A stretch of DNA of 64,000 nt from Ochotona curzoniae (GCF_017591425.1 NW_024465777.1:682001-746000), one strand, 5' to 3'. Positions 11,431-24,281 are shown, counted from the first letter of the stretch. The notes: generated from the letters alone by a model not told the origin. Made by a program: numbers and translations.

Positions 11431-12034
11431 TGAAAACTGTAAATAAAAAATACACTTACAGTTAGGGTTAGAGTTAAAAACAAACAATATGGAAAATCAT
11501 AGCAAACTCTAGGTGAATAATAAGTTTCAAATTTCATTTCATGCTCTTAAAATGAATAAATCACAGTAAAGGTGGAGTCTCTCTGTGCTCTTCCCAGAGA
11601 GCCTCACCATGGTGGGTATAGGTCTGCACACCAGTCATGACCACTTCTGTTGGACACAGACACTGTAGCCCTTGCCTGTCCCTCAAAGCTGCCTGTGGTA
11701 GCTGGTTGCTCTGGCCAAGGCAAGGCAAGGAGAGAGTGTTTGCAAGCTCTGGTTCTGTCTGCCATGGCCTCTGCTGGCTGCTGACCAGCCTGGTCCCAGA
11801 GTGAGGCGACATGGGACTTGATGGGTGTGCAGCACAGCCAAGACACAAGCTCTGCTGTCCAATCCACGAAGAGTTGGAGAGTAGTTCCAGATGAATGGAC
11901 CTCGTCTATCCTGCTAGATAGAATGGGCTTGGTGTGTGTCCCCCTGCTCCACACTGCTGAATGTTTAGTCTGTGTGTAAATAGTCCTGACAACACACTGC
12001 CTTGTGGTTTTCAAAAGAGAGTCCAGCTTCAGGC

Positions 12035-12665
12035 TGAGTGAGTAGTCCTGCAACTTGCCTCTTCCTTTGATCTTAGATTCCCAAGGTCTCTCCTTGTTGC
12101 TTTGTCTCTGGCTCGTGGCTGCTAGTGAGTGTCTGTTATATAACAACACCAATTGTCTGTCCCTGCCCTGCTAATGGACACGCAGAGAAAGGTCCTTTTC
12201 CTGTGATTACAAACAGTACTTCAGCAGTGTCCTTGTGACACGTATCCAGGTGCACCTGTGTGGGAGTTTCCCTAGGGAATATTCTAAGTGATGCGGTGGC
12301 TGACTGGGAGGTGTGCTCACTCTCACCCCACCAATGGCCACCTCGCTGTCCATGGGACAGCACAAACAGTACTCACAAATCCCTGTTTTTCCTTGTCGCA
12401 TACACTGCTGAAACATCTGACAAAATACCCTATACCATTGTCCCAGAAAGGCACGTCCCCTACAAAACCCTCCTGCAGCCATTACACCCAAACCCCAGTA
12501 GCCCAAGAGTTGCTTTGGCAAGGACTGAAAGAAGTTAGAGCAGGAACACAGGCAATAGAACAGAGAGCTGGGTTTCATGGGGAAGGCAGGCAGTCATACT
12601 GGAACCACATACACAAAGCAGACCAAGGCAGACACACAGGACTGGTGACAAGTAACCAACAGGAA
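12035..12665 (+). repeat. Distal duplicated flank, copy 1 side
   Basis: About 600 bases shared with 50370-50995 (landmarks: ACAACACCAATTGTCTGTCC, TGGGAGTTTCCCTAG, CTCCATGGGACAGC type strings). Not found after copy 2. A minus-strand reading frame is partly shared (see findings), but no gene is recognised. Confidence 0.6.
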
Positions 12666-12774
12666 GGACCATGACCTGCTGTGCCGCAATACTGGCCCCA
12701 GATGCTTTCCTTTCTATGATTCCCTCCATGGCTTTTCTTTGCATTTAGGAAGCAGTCATGTTTGGGGAGTGTGA

Positions 12775-13075
12775 GAGTTAATCAGCTAATCCTTCACCTG
12801 CAAGCACCAGGATCCCACATGGGTGCCAGTTCATGTTCCAGCTATTGCTCCCTGCTTATGGCCTAAGAAAGCAGTGGAGAACAGCCCAAAGCCCTGGGAC
12901 CTGCACTCATGTGGGAAACCTGGAAGAAGCTCCTGGATCCTGGCTTCGGATCAGCTCAGCTCCAGCCATTGTAGTCATTTGGAGAGTGAGCCAGTGGATG
13001 GATGATCTTTCTCTCTATTGCTTCTCCCTATAAATCTGCCTTTCCAATAATAATAAATAAATATTTTTTAAAAAT
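12775..13075 (+). mobile_element. C-type SINE
   Basis: Head CAGGATCCCACATGGGTGCC, body CTTCGGATCAGCTCAGCTCC, tail CCTTTCCAATAATAATAAATAAAT. Confidence 0.75.
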
Positions 13076-13369
13076 AACCGTATTCAGCAGGCATGGCCTG
13101 AATACATATGGGTGTTCAGCATTGGTGTGAGAAAAATGACCTAATCTTCCCCAAACCCACAGGGCAATTTTCAGTTGATACTGTTACTTAGAGTAAGCAA
13201 TTTTGGGGTTCTGACTTAATCCTTCAATTCTCTTTTCTCTCTCTAAGACCCTGAAGAATTCTTAGGATGTATAGTTTGATCTCTAGACCCTATAAGAAAG
13301 ATGGTGAACTTTTTTCCACAATAATGCTTAGCCACCCACATGTGAAAGACCAGAAGAACAAAGCTCTTC

Positions 13370-14640
13370 TATGGGCACTGCCTTATCTCCCAATAAAAGC
13401 TGCCAAAATGTGTCTGTGATTACAGACTTTTAACTCAGCTCAATAAGGACTTATGGATAGAACTGAGCATCCCCTTAGCTGACATCCTGTTTGCTATCCA
13501 CTTTTTCAGAGCTCAGGAGGGAGAGGAACAAGCTAGGCAAGAGGCCACTAATGTGGCTTTGTAAAGTGATGTACCATCAAGGAGAGCTAGCAGGGCGAGT
13601 TCACCCTCAGTGTGCAGATAGCTAAGGAATTAGGCAAACAGCTGCCCCTGACAGAAGCTGACTTTCAAAGAATCCTGTCAGCTCTACAATAGCCTGGTGA
13701 CTGGCAAGAAAACTGCCTTGGGGGTTCAAGGACTCTTTAGTCAGAACATGGTAGACCACAAGCTAGAAAGCTCATCCCTCTACCCAGCTCCCTCTGTGCA
13801 CATCATTATGGAGGGGATGGTCTAGGATCAGTGAAAACCGAATTTCCACCTAGAGACACTGCGTGTTCTGTATCAGCCTCCTATTCGGACCGGCTCACTT
13901 CTCAGTCTTGTTAATTGGCATCAGCAGGTTATCTCTCCTGAAGAGTTACACACGCCCCTTATGACGTCTCTCGCAGTATACCACACGAAGACATAGATAG
14001 GCCTGGGTGTCACATAATATCTGACCAGCTAATTATCTATTAACACCCATCTAGTGCTCACAGCCTTCCTATCAACTTGTATTTGCCTCTTGAGGACAAC
14101 TTCTGGATTTGAATAGCTGTAGAGTTTTTCTGGGTCCTCTAATGACTGTTCTGTGGGACTTGGATATTTAATCTGCTTGTTAGTTGCATTTCTTCCAGAC
14201 TTGAAACAGTTCTAAGTGGTCATGCACTTAAAACCTCAGATGAAAATACTTTCTGCTAATTGGAGCTATGGCTCCCTCAAGACCACCTTCTCTGGAGTGC
14301 TGGATTGACCACAGGCCCCTATTCTGCTGACCATTAGCTCCAAAGAAACAAAACAGTCCCCCTACCCCTGACAACAGCCGGGGAGGGAATGAGGAAGCCC
14401 AGGACTAGAAGCAGGCCAGTCTAGCTACATCCTACAGAGCCTCATCAGCACGTACACACTACACAGATCGGGAGCAGGTGTTTTATTTGTTTCTGCCACA
14501 GCCATGCATATTGGTTTTGTTCTTTTCACATCGTATTTGCTTTGATTCCTGATGGGGTTCTTCTAAGACCAAGCGAAAGCCCTCACTAATCACTCTTTTG
14601 ATCCATTCTCCCTGTGCCACTGCCCCCACTAATGCTCCAA
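13370..14640 (+). repeat. Diverged direct repeat, copy A (class unknown)
   Basis: Matches 15640-16900 in order and direction with many substitutions and gaps: GACAGAAGCTGACTTTC, GGACTC-TAGTCAGAAC, TATTTAA near CTGCTTGTTAG, CCATGCAC and CCACCTTC-CTGGA landmarks. There is no open frame of note. Two LTRs of an old element, or a local duplication of an unclassified repeat, are possible. Confidence 0.55.
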
Positions 14641-15639
14641 CCTAGCCCTCAATGCTCCCCAACCCTTCAGCTCAAAGCAGCCAGAGACAAGCTGTGCACA
14701 CCAACACTGTAAAACAAAAGGCTTGAAAGTTAGGCTGGTAGAAGTGACTCCTTGATGGAGGTCTCATGGACACCTGCCGAAGGCCAACTCCGCCCTTCCA
14801 GGAATGTCCAGGATGTTATCCTGACGTGGTGTCAGTGTGCAGGGGGTGATACCCACCATGATGAGGACTCTGCTCTGTACATCACACACTTGTGCACGCG
14901 CAAACCGAGGGCTGCTGCCTTCTCTTGTTCTCCCATCCCCAAAAGCAAGATGTAGAAAACCCCAGGGCTATCTACCCTAGGTGGCCACTTTCCCCATGCA
15001 GTCACCCCCACATGGAAGTGGTTCCAGGCCATCTCCCATGAGGGGACAGTCCATTAGAGTCTCTTAAAAGTAAAATTCTTTACTTAAACTAAGAGTCTCT
15101 CTCTGTCTCTCGCTCAAACTCTCAAAGTATCTTCAAACTCAGTAAAACTTGTGGAAGATATTGAACCTTTTTGGCAAATGCTTCCAAAAATTATCGTGTT
15201 TGTTCAAATTAGTAAGTTTTAATTTTTTAAATTTTTTTGAATTAAAAAAAATTTTTTTCTCTATTCTGTCCCAAATGGAAAATTTATTCTGAAAGACTCG
15301 CTGAATACGCAGTTGAAACTCCAGTGTTTATAAAAGAGAAGACTAACCTCTTATATAATGATACCAGGCCACATTTAAATAACCAAGTTACCCTGGCCAC
15401 ATAGACAAGACTAAATAGTATAAATAGTACAGCCAAACGTAAGAGCTTAAATTATGATATGATTTCACAGCTAAATTTATTTTTCCATGGACACAATAAA
15501 CAGACAATCCCTCTCCCTTTTCTCAAATCAAACTAAGTGGGAGATAAAGTTATATTGGTGACTTCAAAATTTATAAACAGATTGAGCAATAATCAGTAAT
15601 AATCGTATCCTTATCTTCCTCAAAAGGACATAGTCCCCC

Positions 15640-16900
15640 TCACGTACAGTGTCTTATCTCATGGGAAGAACACTGCCAGAACATGCCTGTGACCACAGAA
15701 CTCTATCTCAGGCCACTGATGATCTGGGGTTGAATTGAATGTTCCTGTGGCTGGTACCCTAAAGACTGCCCCCTGGTCTACTTTAATAGAGACCTGGAGG
15801 AAGAGGGTTGAGCTACGCAGCAGGAGGCCAATTAATACTGGCTTTACTTACAAAGTAAAATCATTGTCAAGGAGGTCAAACAAGGCCAGCCTCCAACCCC
15901 CATAAAAGCACCTGGTTTTGATATGGAAAGCCAAGGCATTGGGCAAAAGCTGCCATGACAGAAGCCAGCTTCTAGAGAGCCCTGTTAGCTCTGCCAAGAG
16001 CCAGGCCCTTGGAAACAGAAATGTCCTGGCTGAAGGACTCCTGAGTCAGAACCACAGACCTTGTGGGCCACCAGGAAAAGCAGGAAACAATAAGCTTTGC
16101 CAGCTTCCAAAGTAATCGTTGCAGGTTAAACTAAGTGTCCACTTCAAAACAGTGTATTCCACACTAGCCTCCTATTCTGGTCAGCCCTCCTCCAAGCTCA
16201 GCAGGAAACGGAAGTTAACAGAATGTCTTCCTTAAGGAGGTTCATACCCTCTACCCTTACCATGTCTCATCCATTACCCCACGTGAAAAGAGCAATAGGT
16301 CTGGGGCTTCACACACATGCAACCAAGCCTTTATAACCATCTGATTATCAAACCCCTTCTGTCAACGTCTAACTGCCTTTCAGTGGGAAGAGTTTGTGTG
16401 GCACTTTCCTGGGACCTCTAACAACTCTGTCCTTTGCTTTGGACCTTGTATATTTAAGCAGATCAGCTTGTTAGCTCTGTTTCCTCCTGGATGGCCATGC
16501 ACATGAACCCTCAGATGGGAGCAGCCTCTGTTGGCTGTTGCTGCAGCCCCCTTGAAAGGCCACCTTCCTCTGCAACCTGGGTTTGACCAGTTTGATCATG
16601 GGCCCCATTTCATCCCTGCTCAGCTTGAAGAAGCCAGATCAGTCACCTTAGCCCCTGTTAGCAGCCAAGGTTTCCATATACACAGGGAGAGAAAGAAGGA
16701 GCCCCAAAGTAGAAGCAGGCCAGACTAACTCCATCCCACAGCTCCTTGACACTACATACACGCTGAATGAATCAGAAGTATTCTTTCTCTGTGACAGCCA
16801 CAAATGTATTTGTCTTCCCATTAACACGAGAGGGACTTGTACTCCTGCTTTCCTGTTTTCCCCTCTGTCCTATACTCCAGATCCGTCTCTGTTTTCCATC
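15640..16900 (+). repeat. Diverged direct repeat, copy B (class unknown)
   Basis: Second copy of the unit at 13370-14640, 2.27 kb away. The stretch between them (14640-15640) is AT-rich in its second half and shows nothing I recognise. Confidence 0.55.
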
Positions 16901-17755
16901 TCTCCAAACCACCATGTCAAAAGGGATTTTTGAATTGGGACAATTCCAGCAAGACCAGCAATTTGGGCAGACAAAACAAATAAAATCAGAGACTTATTTC
17001 TCATTCTCAGAAGATCTTTCCTGCCATGGACAGTGTCTCCAATACCTCCATTTACTCTCAAATTCACAGAGCTTCTATTCCTACCATGTGTACAGTTGTT
17101 GTATTTCTAAAGTTCTTACAGGGGCAAGTGACTGCCATCACACAGGAACAACCCCAGGCCACTCTCCTTGCATCAGTCCAATTGGATTTGGTATAGCTAC
17201 CCAAATCACATCAACACCCCTTATCAGCAGCAGACTGTACTCAGAGGCAGAGTTGATAGGGCAAGGACACAAGCCTCAGACATTGTAGTTACTCAATCAT
17301 TCTATCTCCAGACTGTAAACAGAATCAATTCTCCCAGGACTCCTGCCCCTGCTTTCCAAGCAAGCAGTATAACCTTAGCCTTTTACCATTCCCCACCCCG
17401 GCATTCCTTTCCATCTACCTGGCCCTCAGAGTAGAAGGCCCACTGAGTTTGCAAAGCCCACTAAAAGATACTTCAGCTCTGCCTAATGCCCACCCACAAA
17501 AATGCAGCCACTCCTCTGAGCACGCCCTGAAAGACCAAGCCACAACCACATCTTCCTTCCATCCCCATGCGAGCAGTTGGCCACCTTCTGAGAATCTTTT
17601 TTTTTTTTAATAAATTTGTTCTGGTTGCGAATTGATTGCTTCATTTTCACTGGTTGCTTCATTTTCTCTCTGTTCTGTGCCTCTTTTCTCACATTTATCA
17701 CCTTAAATTAGAATTTTTTTTCTCATATGTACCCTAAGACTGAAAAACAGGTAGG
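16900..17755. other. Intergenic, no gene recognised
   Basis: An open frame at 16767-17288 (173 codons) overlaps the end of repeat copy B and resembles no family I know. It has no splice or promoter context and is probably chance. Confidence 0.4.
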
Positions 17756-18040
17756 AGATTCTCTCCATTTTTATTTTGAAAGATCAGCAGGTGTACACAC
17801 ACACACACACACACACACCCCTCATTCAGTGGTTCACTCCCCAGGTGATTGCAACAGTTAGAGTTCCCGTTTTGGGTGACAGGGATTCAAGCACCTGAGC
17901 CGTCACCGAGGTCACCTCCAGGGTGTGCCTAGATAGGAAGATGGAATCAAAGCAGAGCTAGGTCCTTACCCAGGAATCCAGACATGGGTTCTGGGCAAGC
18001 TAAGCACTGTAGTAACCATTGTGCCAAATGCCCCCCAACA
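17755..18040 (-). mobile_element. C-type SINE with (CA)n
   Basis: Poly-T-like start, (AC)n at 17793-17818, TCACTCCCCAGGTG body; minus orientation. Confidence 0.6.
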
Positions 18041-18568
18041 AGGAGAGCATCTTTAGTGCAGCTCCTGCTCTCTGAAGTGAATCTTGGCAGTCTTGAGGAG
18101 ATGGCCACGGCTTTGCAGGCTGTGGCCTTGGCAGAGAATGCACCTTGAGGCTCTCTCATTTCAAATGTGAGGTATCAAGAGAGCACTGCGAGGGGCACAT
18201 GGGGCATGCCAACCAGAAGCTGCCCCTGGGTGCTCCCAGGAGAGCAGACAGAGCATGGGACCCCATGGCTGACAGGCCAGCACTCGAGAAAGGCTCAGCT
18301 AAATGTGCTGAGAGTTCAGAAAAGGCAAGGACTGAAGAACCTCTGTATCAACATCCCATCCATTTGTTCATGGCTCATTGCTACTACAAAACTGTGTAAG
18401 CTTGCAGGCCAAATGGCCTATGTGACCTTTAGCACTGATGGACACAAATTCTCATGAATCAAGGCCCACCTAAGTCTGATTATCTCACAAGTAGCTCCAA
18501 GTAATTGAGTGGGCACTTCCCTTAGTTGCTGGAGGTATGGGCTGTCCAGCCAAGATAGGTAGGAAATG

Positions 18569-19593
18569 TGTGGTATTTCCCCTCACATTGCAGGTTATTG
18601 TGAATTGCCCCTTTTCAACCTATTGTGGACTGCCCCTGTAAAAGCCCTATGAATGTGCTGTTATGGGGTGCTAGTGAGATCACACCAGACATGTCTAAGG
18701 TTTATTAAGGAGTCTTTATTAATCTAGCTTGGTGATAATAGAGCATACTAGAAATAGCAAATCACAAGTCCATATGGCAATCCAACCAATCATAATCCAA
18801 AGGGGAACAAATGGTCATTACTCTGAAGTCCATCCATTAAGCTGAAGACCTATGTCCCAGCTTCCCCAACAATATAAGTTGTCCTAAGAGACATGCAACA
18901 AATAACCTGGACGCACTTACAAAGCTGCAGACATTCACATTCCGCTGGCTCTGCCCACATTCCATGACTGCCAGGCCTCACCTCTCCTGGAACTCCCAAG
19001 AGCACACAAACCAGAAACAACATTATATCCACTGTCCAATCTAAGCAGTACACAGGGACCATGCTCAGGGGATTACCTGTCCTGGGCCAGCCAAGAAAGT
19101 AATGGAAGCATTGGACCAGGAAGAGAGCAAGCCTCTCCCACCCCTCCATCCCCCGCTTCACGGGCCTTTTAAAAGGCTTGTGAGGAGGAGTGGTTACACA
19201 ACAATGCAATATCGTCCCCTCTCAGTTGATAGGGTCACAGGTGGGCAGGAACAAATATCTGGTTGGTGGGGGGGAATGGCTGAGGATGGAATTAATATTC
19301 CATTGCTATTAGGACCCATCTTCAGGACAGAGAGCAGGGACACAGCCACGTTTTATTTGCTCACTGTCAATGGGTGGCTATCACTGGCTCCACCCCGTAA
19401 CAGTGCTGTTTGGGGCCACACTCCAGTAAAGGGTGTTCGTCCGAACCAGCCGGCTGGCTGGTCAGTCAACCAGCTGCCTGCTATCAACCAAGAACTTTAA
19501 GCCCAGACATGCCTAGCTTGAATAAACCATCTTTGTGCACTTGGATTGACTTCAGACTCCTGGTCATTTCTGGGGAATCTCAAAATCTGGGCA
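18569..19593 (+). mobile_element. LTR interrupted by a second LTR
   Basis: The right part (19204-19593) ends like an LTR: AATAAACC near 19520, GGTCATTTCTGGGG and TCTGGGCACAACA. A possible left end, TGTGGTATTTCCCC, is at 18569, and the sequence between is split by a minus-strand LTR at 18659-19203. The outer limits are inferred. Confidence 0.45.
18659..19203 (-). mobile_element. Solo LTR, minus strand, nested
   Basis: Bounded by TGTTATGGGG and GGTTACACAACA (inverted TGTT/AACA ends), about 545 bases. AATAAA-type signals on the minus strand lie near 18700-18722. The target-site duplication is not clear (GTGC against ATGC). Confidence 0.5.
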
Positions 19594-20054
19594 CAACAGG
19601 ATCACTTTTTCCCTTGGAAAGCAGAGCTGGCTTCGGGCAGAGGTGGCCTATATCCATTCATGCATCCTTTAAAAACATTTTTGTTGTCCAGAAGCATGCC
19701 AGCAAATAAGTGAAAAGGATAAAAAATGAGCAAGAGGATCCCTGCCTCTTCAAGGCCCGGTCATTTAGGCATTGTAACACAAATCATTCCAACCTGGTGT
19801 GTCCCAGGGATGAGACAACGGAATGGTTACACACAAAGCAGTGAGTGTGCCGAGATTGGACAGGAGGATTCTGAGCTGGGGTCTGGGTTGGTCCTTGAAG
19901 AAGGAAAGGCCAGGAGAGCTGCAGACAGAAAGGGATTCCAGAAAGATCTACAGATGGGGACAGGATACAAGGTCAGCACTGATGAACGGCACAGTGTAAA
20001 GGAGCGTGGACTTCACACTGGCTGAGCAAGGGAAGTGTTCTCGGCCAGGGCGAG

Positions 20055-20338
20055 CATGAGAGGCCAAACATTGTGATTCAGCAGGTTAAGTGGTGGTCTG
20101 TAATGCTTGCATGCTGAATGTCCACTGCTTTAAGTCTCAGATACTCAACTCCTCAATATAGCTGTCAGAAAACACATCTAGGAAAGCACTGGGATGCGAC
20201 CCCAGTACCTGGATCCCTGTCACTCAGGTGGCAGGTCTGACAGATGGCCATGTTTCAGGTTTGGCTGGGTCCAGCCTCAGCCCAGCTGACACGACCATTA
20301 GTGAAGTGACCAAGCACATGACAGATCTCTCTCTCCCT

Positions 20339-20396
<58 letters not shown>

Positions 20397-20430
20397 CTTC
20401 TTTCAAACATCTTTTTTTTAAACCTGCAAA
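20055..20430 (+). mobile_element. C-type SINE with (TG)n(GA)n
   Basis: SINE body ending in CTCTCTCCCTCTG, then (TG)n at 20340-20362 and (GA)n at 20362-20394: a compound microsatellite grown from the CT-rich SINE tail. Confidence 0.6.
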
Positions 20431-20654
20431 GTTTAAATCAAACTAAACTCCAGGAGCAGGTGCTTGCAGCCTTGACAAATGGTGTTTATTTGAGATGAAA
20501 AGATGTGTATAATGTAGTTTTGAAAGAAAATGAGGATGTAATAATACTTTTATGCAATAAATGTATATATACATAAAAATCCTGGGACAATGCACTTTGA
20601 TATGTTAGCAGTTGGTATCATTAGGGGTAGAATACAACTGAACTTGATCTGTTT

Positions 20655-20955
20655 ATTTTTAAAATAGATTATATACTTGAAGTGCAGAGGGAAGAACAGA
20701 GTGAGAAAAAGAAGAAGAAGGAGGAAGAGAAAGATTTCCAGCTACCAGATCATTTCCCAAATGCCCGCCTTGCCCAGGCTGAAGCCAAGAGCCAAGAATT
20801 GCATTGAGATCACCCACATGGGTGGCAGGAAGGCAGGTGCTTGACTTGTTATTTGCTGCCTCTCTAGGCCATTAACATGACTCTGGATCTGAAGCAAGAA
20901 GTAATTGGTAAGCAAAGGATTAACCTGTTGTGCCAATGTACTGGCCCCTATCTCC
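20655..20955 (-). mobile_element. C-type SINE
   Basis: TTATTTTTAAAATAGATT start, GA-rich segment at 20690-20735, body, and the head ending TGTGCCAATGTACTGGCCCC. Confidence 0.65.
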
Positions 20956-21369
20956 CGATCTCTCTTCATACTGAGTCTCACTATCGTGAAATCCAATGTT
21001 CAACTGCAAGCAGCCTCCTAATTTGAAATCCCAGCAAACAGGAGACTCAAGGCATGGCAGAGGGGGAGTTTCTGAGCTCCTAACAGGCAGCAGCTCCTCA
21101 GCTCAAGCCCCTGTATCTACCCCTCTGTCCTTCTGTCCTGCCATCCTGGGAGGTATCCCTCACCCAAGTGCCCAGTTCACTGGATTCTGCCCAATTCTAC
21201 TTCAAAGACCTAAGCCTCCCCCCTCCCCCGATTTGACCCTAACTGAACCTGGATGAAGCCAGCAGTCCCTGCATGGCAGAGCCCAGGGAACATTAAGGCA
21301 ATAAAGCCAAGTCATGGGCCAGTGCAGCCTCTCAATGAAAAATCAAATCCTGTGAGGGAATAAAAAAAT

Positions 21370-21730
21370 ATTTCTGGGGCTCATTGTGGCATATCAAGTA
21401 AAGCTGCTGCCTGCAACACTGACATCCCATAGAGGCACAGGTTTAAAATCCAGCTGCTCCACTTCTGCTCCAGGTCCCTGCTAATGCACCTGAGCAAGCA
21501 GCAGAGGATGGCCAAGAGCTTGGGCCCCTACACTCATGCAGAAGAAGCTCCTGACTCCTGGCTTTGGCCTGGTACCACACTGACCACTGCAATGCTTCTG
21601 AAAGTAAACCAGCAAATGAAAGAGATCTCTCTCCTTCTCTCTTTCTTGCTCTTGTTTTCTCCCGCCCTCCCTCTCTTCATGTAATTCTGCATTCCAAATA
21701 GATAAATATTTTACAAAATGAAAATTAAAT
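21370..21730 (+). mobile_element. C-type SINE
   Basis: GGGGCTCATTGTGGCATATC head, CAGCTGCTCCACTTCTGCTCC, CT-rich tail and AAATAGATAAATATTTTAC end. Confidence 0.65.
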
Positions 21731-21734
21731 TTAA

Positions 21735-23225
21735 AAAATTCCTAATTGTGTGGTTTAGGCAAGGCTTCTAGCAGTTGCATCTGAAAATACTTGGCATTTC
21801 CTGACAAAGACTGTAACAGTTCAAAAATTTCTCTTTCCTTTTTCTCAGGCTAAGAGGATTTTTCTCATGCACATGGCTGTGCAGAATGAAGACCACATCT
21901 CCTGCCTTCCCAACAGTCAAGTGAGGCCAAGTGCATAGCAGGCGGGTGCAGACCCCAGGCTGGGTCCTCAGCGAGAGGCCTGCCCCTTCCTCTCCTGTCT
22001 GCAGTGTGGCTGTGGGGCTGGAACTGTGTTGGACTGAGTTCCTACGCTAGTGCTGCCATCATGAGGCCTCAGACTCACTTGACAGTCCTGTGAGCAGCAG
22101 GTCTAGAGGCCAGAGGTCCAGCATCCAAGGGTCAGCAGTTGGCTTCCTCCCCAGGTCCACATGGATCTCTGCCAGGTCTCTCTCCTTGTCATGGGGGAGC
22201 CACCCTCTCTACATCACGTCCCCTTTCTACAAAGGCATCTGTTACAGTACATGAGGATCACCTTAATGACCTCAGTGTAATTCATTACATCTGCAGTGAC
22301 CCCATTTCAGATGAGGCCACACTCTGAGGGGTTAGTTAGGACTTCAGCATAGGAATTATGATGGACATAATTCCATCATAGGACATACCTTGTGGGACGG
22401 AGAGGTCATAAGATAGAGGAGGTGGTGTCCCAGAGCAGCTTCGGTCTGGAACCGAAGGGGAATGAACTTCTCTCTCACTGCATGCACTGTGATTGGTCTC
22501 TGTGATCTTCAACCAAGCCTGCGTCATCAGCAGAGCCTGGAAGAGAACAGACATCAGCCCGGAGGGGGAACTGAAACATTTGATAAAATCGGGAACACAG
22601 CTGGAGAAACTCACAGGGGATGGTGGCCTCTGAAGCAGCAGCAGGGAGCGCTAAGACTGTGTATAGATATGCAGCTGACCTGAGGAAATCCATCAGAGCC
22701 CAGACGCAAGGCTTTAGGCAGCAGTGAGGGCTTATGAGGAGGAAGGCACCCATTGCGTACACAGGGCTTACAAGTAGGCAGGTGAAGCCAAGGCAGCCTG
22801 AACCATGCACTCCTCCTATCTGTTTCTCTGGCTGGCACCTGCCATTGATGCCAGCCTTCTGTCAGCCATGAAGGATCGCATCAGTGACAGGGAGCAGAAG
22901 GGGACAGGTAGAGAATGTACTATATTCCTGCTGCTGTGCCCCCGAGCTGTTGAGGCCTCTTGTCTGTCTGTCTTGTGGAGGGTCCTGAGGATAGGAGAGT
23001 GTCTGGGACTGTGTCAGTGCTCTACAATTATCCACCACCACCCTCCAAGGTGAAGCGTCTTCCACCCAAACCCACAAACCCAGACCTGCCCGCATGACCA
23101 GGGTCCTGGTGTCAGGGATGGACTACGACGAGACAAGAGGGAGAGGCACTTGGAGTGGTGGGAGTGTCTGTACCATGATTGTATGGTGGTGTCAGGAATG
23201 TAGATGTTTGTCAAATCTCTTTAAA
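21735..23225. other. Intergenic, no gene recognised
   Basis: GC-moderate sequence without a recognised repeat. Open frames on both strands at 22336-23214 are short and mutually overlapping; I see no splice-linked exon set. Confidence 0.4.
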
Positions 23226-23227
23226 TC

Positions 23228-23550
23228 TTCAAACTCATCTACAATGTTAATTAAATACTGGTGGATTTAGTTATATGGCAATTAACCTTCCAAAAATTCC
23301 AGAACAAAGCTTCTACCTCCAGCAGCAGCTAATCTATCTGGTGTCCCAGACAGGAGCCAAACAGACCTTATGTTTAAGTGGCCTTTACTTCCTTTAGCAC
23401 ATGATGCTATCCACTTGTTTGTAGTCCTTAGAAAGTACATGTTAACAAGCTGGTTGTTTTAAACTCTTTAAACTGATATTATGAGAACGGGTGTTTAGCC
23501 TTGTTAATAAGAGTTCAAAAACACCCAAGTTGTAGTTCTCAGTTTGCATT
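23228..23550 (+). repeat. Duplicated 5' flank of CELA3 copy 2
   Basis: Starts at AAACTCATC and continues through TTTAGTTATATGGCAA, GCAGCTAATCTATC and GTGTCCCAGACA. Related stretches lie at 41086-41305 and 58360-58600, so copies 2, 3 and 4 share a 5' flank that copy 1 lacks. The spacing of the three starts is about 17.9 and 17.3 kb. Confidence 0.6.
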
Positions 23551-23554
23551 CCTG

Positions 23555-23733
23555 CTGAGATGCCAGCCAGCACAGGCCTGGGAGGCTACAGTGATGGCTC
23601 AAATGATTTGGTTATGTAGGGGACCTGAATTGAGTTCCTAGTTTCTAGCTCCAGCCCAGTCCCCATTGTCAATCATGTGGATGTGTGGAGAATAAACCAG
23701 TGCATAAAATTCTCTCTCTCTTCCTCTCTCTCT

Positions 23734-23787
<54 letters not shown>

Positions 23788-23795
23788 GGATATGT
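23555..23795 (+). mobile_element. C-type SINE 3' half with long (CA)n
   Basis: Body with GGGGACCTGAATTGAGTTCC, CT-rich segment, then (AC)n at 23738-23785. Confidence 0.55.
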
Positions 23796-23829
23796 TTCCC
23801 TGTCTCTACCTCATAAATGAGAAAAACAG

Positions 23830-24115
23830 GTGGACACCTGGCACAACAGTTAATACGCCTCTTGGACCCCTGCATGCCTGGGTTTGATCCCAGCTTTGCT
23901 TCTGATTCCAGTGTCCTGCTGATACACGTGGTGGAAGGAAGTATGTGATGGCTTCAGCACTTGGATTCCTTCCACACACACAAGAGACCCAGAAGAAGTT
24001 CCAGGCTCCAGGATTCAGGTCTTCCCAGCTCCACCATTGCACTTATTTCAAGAGTGAATCAGTATACAGGAGCTCTTTGTCTCAGTCAATCCATCTTCAG
24101 CTATCTCTATTTGTT
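23830..24115 (+). mobile_element. C-type SINE upstream of copy 2
   Basis: GTGGACACCTGGCACAACAG head. The same insertion lies upstream of copy 3 (41990) and copy 4 (59565), but not copy 1. Confidence 0.65.
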
Positions 24116-24281
24116 CCCTCAACAAGACCTCTTCATTAAAGGAGACATGAATCTTGATCTCATGTTAGAGGTGGCAAAACTGGAACTCAGGGAAATGAAG
24201 TCATGTGCCCAAATTCTCAGAGCTGGGAGTTGGCACAAGCAGGATGTGAATGCAGAGCTGAGGGGTTCCCGACAAGGCGTC

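Noticed and set aside
16767..17288. A 173-codon plus-strand frame
   Set aside because: No known domain, it overlaps a diverged repeat, and there is no promoter or splice context.
23738..23785. Regular short repeats that could be mistaken for a repeat array such as CRISPR
   Set aside because: Plain dinucleotide microsatellite without spacers, in a mammalian genome.
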